DNA of 64,000 bases from Clavulina sp. PMI_390. Taxonomy: Eukaryota; Basidiomycota; Agaricomycetes; Cantharellales; Hydnaceae. The stretch is from the NCBI GenBank assembly GCA_015039315.1, contig WIDE01000030.1, positions 283,544 to 347,543 of the forward strand, written 5' to 3'. Below the pieces are notes generated by a model, which saw only the letters and a list, made by a program, of their open reading frames with translations, was not told where the DNA came from and did not search any database. Made by a program: the position numbers and the translations under genes. This document shows positions 35,845 through 45,736 of this stretch, in pieces (the first letter of the stretch is position 1; each line of letters opens with the position of its first letter).

Positions 35845-37775
35845 CTAGACGATAACGGCCGTGAGGCCCAGCCCCATCATCGCGAAAGCAGTGGTGACCA
35901 CCATCCTCGCCCAGGAGATCGGCAACGTCACATGCGCGGCCGACTTGGTCGTTGTTGTTGTTGTCGTGCCAGTAGGGGCACCTGCACCTAGTGAGTTGGT
36001 CGAGGAGGGTTTGCCAGTCTGAGTCTGAGTCGTCGTGCTACTGGAACCCGTGCCGCTTCTATTGTCGATTGGATAGCGAACCGATGTTAGCAAAAATATG
36101 CCGACCATCCAAGAGATGAAGAACAAGGTTATAGGAAGGAGTCGAGGGAAGCTAGAAAATAACATACGCCGTAAAGGTTTTGATGAAATTGATCTCGAAA
36201 TATGCCTGGTCGTAGTTTGTTGGCGTCCTCACTAGATCGAGACAGCTGCCCGAGCAAGTATCTTTGAAATCACCGTTATCTCCCGCGAAAGCACCACAAA
36301 TATCAATTTCCTAGTGGTTACACAATCAGCCCGTAAGGGATAATACCAGCACGAGCGAAGTTTTGATGAGCAAGGTGCATTTCGAAGGGCAGTTGGATTG
36401 GTACACGTACAAGTATCATTTGCTGCGGGCCGAAAAACTTGTTGAGGTCACACGAGGAGCTTGGATAGAAAGCGGAGGGGCTGGACCAGCTCGCCGGATT
36501 AGGTGAATTGCTCGTCCAGTCAGAAGGTAAGCTGGCGCGCTATAACAGCCAGTGAGGATGCATTGTGTCAACGCAGTCGCTCAGAATGCTACGTGATCCA
36601 AGGAAAGACGTACAGGAAACCACCAAATCTTGATCCCAGTATTGTCTAAAAGCGCGGCGTACCCGCCACCGCCATTCGAGTTGAACGACGACCCAAAGCT
36701 GTTGGGTTTCGTCTCTTGGACGATACACCCCTGGTTACCGTTCGTGTTGTTATAGCAATCGGCTTCGAGAATGCGCAAAACAAATGTGGTTAGCATAGCT
36801 TGGAACTCTTACAATGGGCTTTGAGCACAGAAGACATACTGCTGACAATTTTTCCAGACTCAGTACCTGAGCCGAGAGTACATCCCGCAGGGTAGGTGTG
36901 TAGGGAGTATTGATTAAGGGTTGCTAGATTGACCTTTGAGATAAAAGCTTGGTAGTCAGTGAACTCCAGTGCCACGACCTTCCGATAGACGCCTACATTC
37001 TCAAAGCTTCCAACGAGGACAGTAATCCACAGAACTCTATTAGCACGTCTAGGCTGGCGGGTAAATGAAGGGAATCACAAACATGTCGATTTCTCCGCCC
37101 ATTGGCCACGATCCGGGGCCTAGGGTGAAAAATGCAGGCCAAACAGAGCACTGTATGGATAGGGAAATCGTGATATTAGTACTGCAGAGCATTTGTAGTC
37201 AGAAATCTAATGGACGCACCCCGTACGGTACATGGACAGCATCAAACAGGATCAAAGAGCCAACTCCGAGAGTTTCGTACGACTGTAAGTAGACAGAAGC
37301 TCGCCCGTAATTAGGGTCAAGTGCTATAGAGGGTTTTTAGCTGCTGGAAATTAGTGGCGGCGCAGAGAAGATCTTACGGCTCCCTGTCGTAGTGTTATCA
37401 ACTTTCACGATTACTGTGTTGGATTCCGTAGTGTAGACCAGCTTCTGAGATGTGGCTACTGATTGATCCATGAATCTATGCTCATTTTGAAGAGAGTGAG
37501 ACTTGAGAAGAGAGACATCGGGTCAATCACTGACTGAGCATTCCCATAGTTTCTGTCCACTGCGGTTGAATAATTCCAAAGATTTCCAGTGATACTAATA
37601 GTTCAATATTGCACGAGAGATTCTTCATATTTGTTAACCCAAAGAGGCCTGAAAAGGTATCCACTCACAAATCTTGGCCCTGGTAGTTGGTCTTAAGTGT
37701 ATATGACTGGGCAAGGGTTAAAGAAGGTAGACTCAATAGAGATAAGAACGCGGTGATATATTGCAGTGAGAACAT
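35845..37775 (-). CDS. GH16 beta-glucanase, type 1, diverged copy
   Basis: Secreted or GPI-anchored endo-1,3(4)-beta-glucanase/transglycosylase of glycoside hydrolase family 16, acting on wall glucan. Eleven exons: 37775-37669, 37594-37535, 37475-37378, 37323-37220, 37150-37083, 37006-36997, 36933-36840, 36762-36614, 36539-36411, 36310-36168 and 36058-35845, giving 391 aa. The signal peptide (about 1-26) ends SLTLA. The catalytic E-x-D-x-x-E is GGEIDIFEN, with Glu143, Asp145 and Glu148; the second Glu sits on a 10-nt microexon. Further family marks are [21 protein letters not shown] and the C-terminal CSGSC. The tail is Thr/Ser-rich with a hydrophobic GPI-type end. A TATA-like TTTAAATA lies about 95 bp upstream. 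Confidence 0.9.
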
Positions 37776-39176
37776 TGGACGGAACAATCCAAGGGCAAGA
37801 GATGACGAATAGACCCTGAGAGGAACAGAGGGAGGTGGTGAATGCTTGCAAAAAGGATCCGTAGTGAGGTTATTTAAACCCTCAGCCTTGGCGGCGTTGG
37901 AATTGCGTAAAACTTACTCAATGGAAAGCTTCCCCTGATCAGCATGAGCACGTGGGTATTGAGCAGTCGAGTCAACTCAATAACTTAATTCATCAACTTA
38001 TTCCTGCAAGAGGGCGATAGTGTTTTCTCCACAAGGACAATTGAGGACGTTTTTTTTGACGACCTCTTACTGGAATTGTAGCCAGAGGTTAGAATTCAGG
38101 GGTAAGTCAAGGGTCTCTATCATAGTCTTACACATTTTAGTAGATGCTTGGCAATCCAAGATATCAAGTGCTTGCAGTTCGTGGATGGCAGGAGAACAAC
38201 ACTCAGTCATATCCGTTGTAAAATAGTGAGGTGATTCACTGTAGGTCCAGTGTTCGTAGCAATAGACCAAAGCGTTCCCACCAGTTTTGAGTGGCACGAC
38301 TGACGATTGTCGGATGTTTGTCCTTCACCAGATGATTGACTGCTGTTTACTCTAGGTTGATAGGAGCATCCTGAAGAAGCCCATCTTATAAATTTAGACT
38401 ATTGGTACTCCTACATTAGTGCAATGTCTAAGCGGATGTGGCAGAGATCAGTGCCTCGGCGGAGTAAGAGCTTAGGCTTCACACCGTAAAACTCGAGCCT
38501 TTAGTGATGGACAAGAATAGCGTTTTCCTAACCAGCAATTCATTCTTCAGTAAATGGTGGCTTATTCGGCTCCCTATGATTTCTGACGATTGTGGGAAGG
38601 GGCTGCTGTCGTCCCTTGACCTTTTGCTTCAAAAACTGGAACCAAGCATGAGAAATATCACGCCACCAGCCCTACGGTCGGCATCTTTTTCCTAAATGCC
38701 AGATTTGGATTTCTCCCAGATTGAGCTACCTTGAAACTATAGCTCTTCACCTCCAGACCCGCGACCATGCTGCATGCGCGCCTATTATTAGTGTGTGCAC
38801 TTGGTTGTCTTGGGGAAGCACAATGCGAAGTGTGCTAGCATACAATTGGAACTGCGCGCAGATGCATGGATGTTCCAAATGAAGCGCAAGGGTGTGTATC
38901 ACATCGTCCCAAATCTATGGGCGCCTATCCGTCCATCGGAATAATGGAAAATCATCAGTCTGAGGCTGGAAGAAACCGGGTATGCACACTAGTATAATTG
39001 AAAATATTGTCCAAACGACAGGCAGGCACAATGGCCGTATCACCAAGAGCATTATTACCAGGAGAAAAATGTAGCAGAATTCATGGTCACCGGTAAGCTT
39101 GACCCAAACCGCGAACGTTCGTGAAATGAAGAGCCAGTCTCATTTTGCATCACATGGCGTAGCGCAGGGGTTTGAC
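37776..39176. other. Intergenic region with left edge of the 4.2-kb duplication
   Basis: About 1.4 kb. Position 37871-37878 carries the TATA-like element of the GH16 gene to the left. From about 38826 onward the sequence matches the flank at 42985-43330 (shared phrase AATCTATGGGCGCC and the run ending acagaattcatggtc), marking the left end of the duplicated unit. No gene seen. Confidence 0.5.
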
Positions 39177-41159
39177 TTAAACCAGAACAGCCGCGAGGCC
39201 AGCGCCAACCATACCGAGGGCCGTGGCGCCCAATCCCACCCAGGAGGCAGAGAAGGAAGCAAGCGCGCCAGATTTGGTTGTCGACCCAGTAGGGGCAGTG
39301 GCGCCAAGGGAGCTGGTGGCAGTGGACTTGCCAGTATTTGTTCCCGTCGTGGTGGTACCATTGCTGGAACCACTGTCATTGCAAACGAAGGACAAAAAGC
39401 AAGTTGACAAATGTTTAGCAAAAACTCAAAATGCAGAAATAAATAATAACTAACGTCGTGAAAGTCTTGATAAAGTTAAGCTCAAAGTATGCCTGGTCGT
39501 AGTTTGTTGGAGTCTTGAGCAGATCGACACAGGAGCCAGAGCACGTCTGAGCGAAAGCACCACCATCACCAGCGTACGAACCACAGATATCGATTTCCTA
39601 TTCCCAAGAGAGTATAAGCAGCGGCAAAGGCGAGTAGGCATGAGTCATCTCGGGCGATGAAGAGAGCTGATGTAGTGGACTCACGAGAATAATCTGCTGG
39701 GGACCGAAGAACTTGCTCACATCGCAGGACGAGCTGGGGTAGAATGCTGAGGGACTCGACCACGCGGAAGGGTTGGGTGAGTTGCTCGTCCAATCGGAGG
39801 GTAGGCTGGCGCGCTGGAACATGAAAGAATTTCAATAAGACCAGAACTAGTTCCAGATTTCAGATAAGAAAACGCACAGGGAACCACCAAATCTTGATGC
39901 CAGTGCTATCCATTTGCATGGCATAGCCACCACCACCATTAGCATTGAAATCTGTGCCGTAGCTATTCGGTTTGGTCTCTTGGACGATGCAACCTTGGTT
40001 CGAGTTGGTGTTGTTGAAGCAGTCGGCTGAGAAAACCCGGGAAAACAGATAAGAAAATAGTGTCAATTATAGGGTATTAGCTAGACATACTGCTGATGAT
40101 CTTGCCAGACTCGGTGCCCGATCCAAGAGTGCAACCAGCTGGGTAGGTGTGCAGGGCGTACTGATTGAGTGTGGCTTGGTTCACCTAAAAGGACGGGAAA
40201 CGATCAGGGATCAAGCTGCAAGGTTGTGGTGGCATGGAAACCTACGTTCTCGAAGCTATTAATAGAGTAGTAACCATAGGAGTCAGCTCATGTACGTCAA
40301 AAGCGGCGACGCCGGAGCCGATCAACCCGGTCACACATACATATCAATCTCGCCACCAAGTGGCCATTCGCCAGGACCTTGAGTGAAGAAACCAGGCCAG
40401 ACAGAGCACTAGATAAGAGAAACAGCATCAGCACCGAGGGCATGGGAGGCGTAAATGTGGGAACGGTGGGCCCACTTACTCCGTAAGGAACATGAACGGC
40501 ATCGAAGAGGACCAAAGAACCAAGTCCGAGCGTTTCCAAAGATTCGAGGTATACGGAGGCTCGTCCATAGGTTGTGTCAGCGGCTGGATGATCCGAACTG
40601 GATTAGCTCAAGAATTCAAAGGGAAAGGCACTGAAGTCGTAGGAAACGACTGAAAAAGAAACGAGAACGCACGGTTGCCGACAGTAGTGTTATCCACCTT
40701 TTCGTGCCAAAGATGAGAAGGAGAAGGAAGGAGAGACGGGAGGTGAGAGGGAGAAGGAGTACCGCTGAGGCATTCGTAAGATCACTCACTTTGACGATCA
40801 CGGTGTTGGAAGATGTGGTATACACAAGCTTTTGGGAAGCAGCAACGGCTTGGCTCTGATAGCTGTTTTTGCGGGAATAGTGGGGATATGGTTAGTGATG
40901 GATGGATTGGCCCGATGGTCGAAGACTATGCACGAACGCAACAAATCCAAAGTTCCGGTCCACGGCAGTAGAAAAGTTCCAATGACTGGCACTGGATACA
41001 ATGAAAGGGATTCAGAAATTTTAGTTCGCTTGCGAAGAAGACCGCTCGAGCGCACAAGTCAGAGCCTGCATAGTTAGTCTTGAGGGTATAGGACTGGGCA
41101 AGCGACAGAGGCAAAGCGGAAAGAGAGGCGAGCGCAGCAACTTTGCGGAAGGAAGGCAT
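39177..41159 (-). CDS. GH16 beta-glucanase, type 1, duplication copy 1
   Basis: Same enzyme class as the gene at 43356. Twelve exons: 41159-41056, 40991-40938, 40862-40790, 40697-40673, 40583-40480, 40408-40341, 40255-40246, 40184-40091, 40026-39878, 39813-39685, 39597-39455 and 39372-39177, totalling 382 aa in phase. The signal peptide ends LPLSLA before QSYTLKTNY. The catalytic triad in GGEIDIFEN is Glu140, Asp142 and Glu145, again with the last Glu on a 10-nt microexon (40255-40246). The GPI-type C-terminus is [10 protein letters not shown] followed by small residues and the hydrophobic end [10 protein letters not shown]. Every exon has the same length as in copy 2, apart from none; both genes look intact. 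Confidence 0.93.
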
Positions 41160-41526
41160 CGTGTATGTGGACACACGAGAAGTCGGTGAAGAGTGAAGTG
41201 AGATAAAAACTGGAAGAGTGCAAAGGAAGGAGGCAAGCCAAGAGGAGTTCTGCTTAGGTAATGCCAAGCGCTGGGTGCCTCACGACTCGGCCTCTTTTTT
41301 CCCACCTTCGGTCAATCACGATCTGCTTTGCATCCGCTCGCGGTATCAGTACCACTCCACTGCTCTGGAGCTCTCCAGCACTTTGGATAGCGTAGCTACC
41401 GGCTCTGGATATCTGAAAAGAGGCTTCTATCGGCACTGATATGGTCAATGTCCTACAAGTCCGCGCCAAGGTCAATAGAGAGGGGAGACAAGATAATCCA
41501 AACAAGAGAGATCGACTAAGGCTAAC
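41160..41526. other. Spacer between type-1 and type-2 GH16 genes, copy 1
   Basis: About 370 bp with the promoter of the type-1 gene at 41159. It matches the corresponding spacer 45321-45736 (shared CGATCTGCTTTGCATCCGCT and GGCTCTGGAT). No TATA comparable to copy 2 is obvious. Confidence 0.45.
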
Positions 41527-42983
41527 TCAGACGAAGGCAAACACAACACCGGTAACAAGGCCGGCGACAAGGGTAAATATTGCGACGGTGTCGCGTCTTG
41601 ATAATAGCGGGGCCATCGAAGCAGCTCCTCCTGATTCCACGGTGGATGTCGCGGTGGATGTTCCCGTAGACGTCAAGGATGGGATAGGGGCAGTCGCACT
41701 TCCAGTACTCCTACAAAATCACACCGGTGTCAGCGCGGTTCAGGCAGTATTGTCATTCTTAGGAGGGTAAGAGAGCGACGTACTCTGAGAAAACCTTGAT
41801 GAATTGGATCTCAAAATAAGCGTCGTCGTAATTGGTCGGTGTCCTGACGAGATCGAGACAACTTCCAGAACACGTCGCCGAAAACGCACCAAGGGCATAA
41901 GAGCCACATATGTCAATGTCCTAATGTCGTGCCATCATAAACTTCAGTACACGAATAGAACCTTGACATATGAGAGTAAGCTGCTGCGAAGTGAAGAACT
42001 GGGTCATGCTGCACAAGCTTGATGGATGATATGCCGACGGAGTGCCCCAGTTGCTTGGGTTGGGGGACGTGCTGTTCAAGTCAGATGGAACTGGCGCTCT
42101 CTAATGAAATGCACCATGTCAGAATAGCGGCGACATCGGGGCCAGAGCATAGAAAGCGTACGGGGAAGAACCAGGTGTTGGCTCCATCTAGATCGAACAG
42201 CGTGCACACCCTCCACCACCGTTATTGTGGAACCCAACATCGAAGCTGCTGGACTGGGTTTCGACTGTAATGCAACCCTATACATGAACTGTGTGAGTGC
42301 CACCTATCCCTCATCGATGTGGACCAGTAAAAACTATACACTAGCACCCACCTCATTAGAATTCGTAATGTTATAGCAGTCGGTTAATGGTATATGTGAG
42401 CTCCGCATCGCCGCATCGAGAGAGAAGACAGCATCGCAAGTACTCACTACTGGATATCGTCCCAGTTTCGGCACTCGTAACTGCGGAAGTATTTAGCTGG
42501 GTGCAACCATCCATGGAGTGAAGGCTGTACTGATTGACGGTTGCTTCATTGATGCTGCAGCAAATAGGCTCTTGTTAGCTCCTATGAACGCCTCAAGAAT
42601 ATCGATCTCTCCTCCTGATGGCCAGACTACCCCGGCTCCCTCAGTGAAAAATCTGAGCCGTACAGAACACTTATTTACGACCCAATGATAGGGAGGATAA
42701 ATGATGAGCCGAGTGGCGTATAAACCGAGTTGCGGCCAAAAGTAGTGTCGTTCTCTACAAATATCCCGTAGTGAGACGGGCGACAAAGACGTGCGATAGC
42801 AGGGACAGGAAGCGTGCTTACTATTCTCAAAAGTCATATTATCTTCTAAAGGGGAAAGAAGTAAGGAGGCCGATCAAAAGGCATTCCATGTTAAGTTTGG
42901 TGTGGAGAGGAGAATTGGCAAGCATGAAGAACAGACAATTGGCATGAATAAAGCAAGAGACATTTCTGAGGCGCAAGACATAC
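41527..42983 (-). pseudogene. GH16 type 2, truncated and decayed copy
   Basis: Homologous to the intact gene at 45737-47692 but broken in several ways. Exons 1-3, including the signal peptide, are absent: homology stops at the intron-3 donor region, which is also the duplication breakpoint. The next exon has an 18-nt deletion and a larger deletion between two GGCTCAT direct repeats that removes its 3' end and donor. A conserved Trp of CSVWP is Arg. The exon with [10 protein letters not shown] has lost one base near 42198 and reads into a TAG. The donor after SQQLTLI is ATATGT instead of GTACGT. GGEIDILEA and the GPI-type tail (41527-41711) remain open. No functional product is expected. Confidence 0.85.
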
Positions 42984-43355
42984 CGCGAACAACAATACGA
43001 GCGGCGCTTTATACAATCGGAATAGCGGGAAAATGTCCGTACATTCCGAATGTCGCGCAGGCACACATTTCACATTGCCCCAAACTTATGGGCGCCAATC
43101 TGGCTGTCGGAATAATGGAAAAATCATCGGTCTGGGCCAGGAGGGAATAAACCAGATATGCAAACTAGTATAGTTGAAGATATTGTCCGAAACACAGGTA
43201 TGCAGGCACAACGGTTGCAAACCAAGAGCGTTATTACCAAGAGAAAAACATAACAGAATTCATGGTCCTCAGTTAGCTCAACCCAGATTGAGAACATTTG
43301 TAAAATAAAGAGCCAGTTTCATGTTGTATCACATGACCGTGCGTGATGGGTCGGA

Positions 43356-45320
43356 TTAAACCAGAACGGCGGCGAGGCCAGCACCGACCATTCCAAAGGC
43401 CGTCACACCCAATCCCACCCAGGAGGCGGAGAGGGAAGCAAGTGCACCAGACTTGGTTGTTGACCCAGTAGGACCGCTGGCGCCAAGGGAGCTGGTGGCG
43501 GTAGACTTGCCAGTCTTTGTTGCGGTTGTGGTGGTACCATTGCTGGAGCCACTGCCATTACAACGGAGAACAAAAACGCAGGTAGACAAACGTTTAGCAA
43601 AAATTCAAAAAACACATAGAAGTTAATAATAACTAACGTCGTGAAAGTCTTGATGAAGTTAAGCTCAAAGTATGCCTGGTCGTAGTTCGTTGGAGTCTTG
43701 AGCAAGTCGACACAGGAGCCAGAGCAAGTCTGAGCGAAAGCACCACCATCGCCAGCGAAGGAGCCACAAATATCAATTTCCTGCCCTCATGAATCATCAG
43801 CCATAGCAGAGGCGCACATGCGTGAGTTAGTTTGCACAATGAGAAGAAGTCGGGGTGACAGACTGACAAGAATGATTTGTTGAGGACCGAAGAATTTGGT
43901 CACATCGCAGGACGAACTCGGGTAGAACGCGGAGGGGCTAGGCCATGTCGAAGGGTCAGGTGAGCTGCTCGTCCAATCGGAGGGGAGGCTTGCGCGCTAG
44001 AGCATGGAATAATTTCATTCGGTTAGCCGTAACTTCAAATTCCAAAATAGGACGTACGGGAAACCACCAAATCTTGATACCAGTGGTGTCCATTTGCATC
44101 GCATAGCCACCACCGCCATTGGAGTTGAAGGCTGTACCATAGCTGTTTGGCTTAGTCTCCTGAACGATGCAACCCTGGTTTGAGTTGGTGTTGTTGAAGC
44201 AGTCAGCTGAGAAAAGACGAGAACGGATTAGGGAATGGCACTAGTTATAGAGCACTGGCCAGACATACTGCTGATAACCTTTCCGGACTCAGTGCTCGAC
44301 CCCAAAGTGCAACCGGCTGGGAAGGTATGCAGAGCATACTGGTTGAGAGTGGCTTGGTTCACCTGCATACACGGAAAACGATCAGCGGCCATTTCAAAAG
44401 GATCTTGTAGACATGTAGACTCACATTTTCAAAACTGTTAATGAGAGAAAACACAGGAATTAGTCAAATGCGGCGATTCGGAGCCGATCAACCGGTTGCA
44501 CATACATATCAATTTCACCACCCAATGGCCAGTCACCAGGACCTTGAGTGAAAAATCCAGGCCAGACGGAGCACTAGGGGAGGAGAAAAAGCGCCGAGAT
44601 CAGAAATTTTGTGCTGTGTGGGAGATGCTGTGGGGGGTTCGAAGACGTACTCCAAATGGAACGTGGACAGCATCAAAGAGGACCAAAGATCCAAGCCCAA
44701 GCGTTTCCAGACTCTCCAAGTAGACAGAAGCTCGTCCAAAAGTCGTGTCAGCGGCTAGATGACGCAAAGTTGATTAGCTTAGGAATCCACGGGAAAAGCA
44801 CTAGAGCTGGAGGAAAAGGTTAAAATGAAATGAATAGTTTACGCACGATTCCCCACAGTCGTATTATCTATCTTTCCTCCGCAGAAGGGGTGGGGATAGA
44901 TGGAGTGTGCATGATTAGAAGGAAGGGACGCTAGAGAGCATCAGCGGGAACTCACCTTGACGATCACCGTGTTCGAGGATGTGGTATACACCAGCTTCTG
45001 AGAGATAGCAACAGCTTGACTCTGGTAGCTGTTGTGGCGATAATGGTGAATTCATGGTTAGTAATTGTTGGATTAGCCGGATGACTGGTGGTACGAACGC
45101 AACGAAACCAAAGTTCCGGTCCACGGCAGTTGAGAAGTTCCAGAGGTTCACGCTAGATGAAAAAGGAATCGTTCAGATATTTCGGTACGATTGCGAACAA
45201 GAGGGCTGTGTCGTACAAGTCGGAGCCTGCATAGTTAGTCTTGAGGGTATAGGACTGGGCGACCGACAGAGGCAAGACGGAAAGAGAGGCGAGAGCAGCA
45301 ACTTTGTGGAAGGAAAGCAT
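43356..45320 (-). CDS. GH16 beta-glucanase, type 1, duplication copy 2
   Basis: Twelve exons: 45320-45217, 45152-45099, 45028-44956, 44871-44847, 44754-44651, 44573-44506, 44434-44425, 44362-44269, 44206-44058, 43996-43868, 43780-43638 and 43551-43356, giving 382 aa. Exon lengths are identical to the gene at 39177 one by one, showing that purifying selection or recency has kept the structure. The signal peptide ends LPLSVA. Catalytic GGEIDIFEN has Glu140, Asp142 and Glu145, with the 10-nt microexon at 44434-44425. The C-terminal linker is [15 protein letters not shown] with a GPI-type hydrophobic end. A good TATA box lies upstream on the minus strand. Confidence 0.93.
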
Positions 45321-45414
45321 CGTGTATGTAGGCACACGAGAAGTCGGCGAGGAGGAATAGTCAGATAAAAAAACCAAAAGGTGGGAAGGAGAGGAGGAAA
45401 GCCAAGAAAGGTCG

Positions 45415-45422
45415 CTTATATA
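45415..45422 (-). promoter_or_regulatory. TATA box of GH16 type-1 copy 2
   Basis: On the minus strand CTATATAAGCG lies about 95 bp before the ATG at 45320. Confidence 0.55.
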
Positions 45423-45682
45423 GAAGTGTGCCAAGCAAGCGCTGGGTGGCCCAGTGCCTCACGGCTCCGGCCTTTTTCCCACGTTTGGTCGATCACGATC
45501 TGCTTTGCATCCGCTCGCTGTACCAGCACCGCCCCATTGCTGTGGAGCTCTCCAGCACTTTGGAAACTGTGACTAGTGGCTCTGGATCTCTGAAAACAGG
45601 CTTCTATCAGCACTAATGGTGTCCATATTATTTCATGAATGCTGCTACGACTACAAGTCCGCGCCAAAACCAACACAGAAAA

Positions 45683-45696
45683 GGGGGGGGGGGGGG
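45683..45696. repeat. Poly-G tract, 14 bases
   Basis: An uninterrupted run of 14 G on the plus strand, downstream of the type-2 GH16 stop codon. It may form a G-quadruplex and is prone to length change. Confidence 0.8.
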
Positions 45697-45736
45697 ACAA
45701 AAAAGAATCAACCAAGGAATATCAGCTAAGGCTAGC

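Larger units (their letters stand above)
38826..42984. repeat. Tandem segmental duplication, copy 1
   Basis: Contains the 3' flank, a complete type-1 GH16 gene (39177-41159) and a truncated type-2 GH16 gene (41527-42983). It is homologous, in the same order and orientation, to 42985-47338. The offset is 4179 bp at the type-1 stop codons and 4210 bp at the type-2 stop codons. Boundaries were judged by eye and may be off by tens of bases. Confidence 0.85.
45321..45736. other. Spacer between type-1 and type-2 GH16 genes, copy 2
   Basis: About 415 bp; holds the TATA box of the type-1 gene and a 14-base poly-G run (45683-45696) that is absent from the copy-1 spacer. Confidence 0.5.

Noticed and set aside
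42493..42837. Intact short GH16 gene containing GGEIDILEA
   Set aside because: Frames on both sides are broken and the signal peptide exons are missing, so it is part of the pseudogene.
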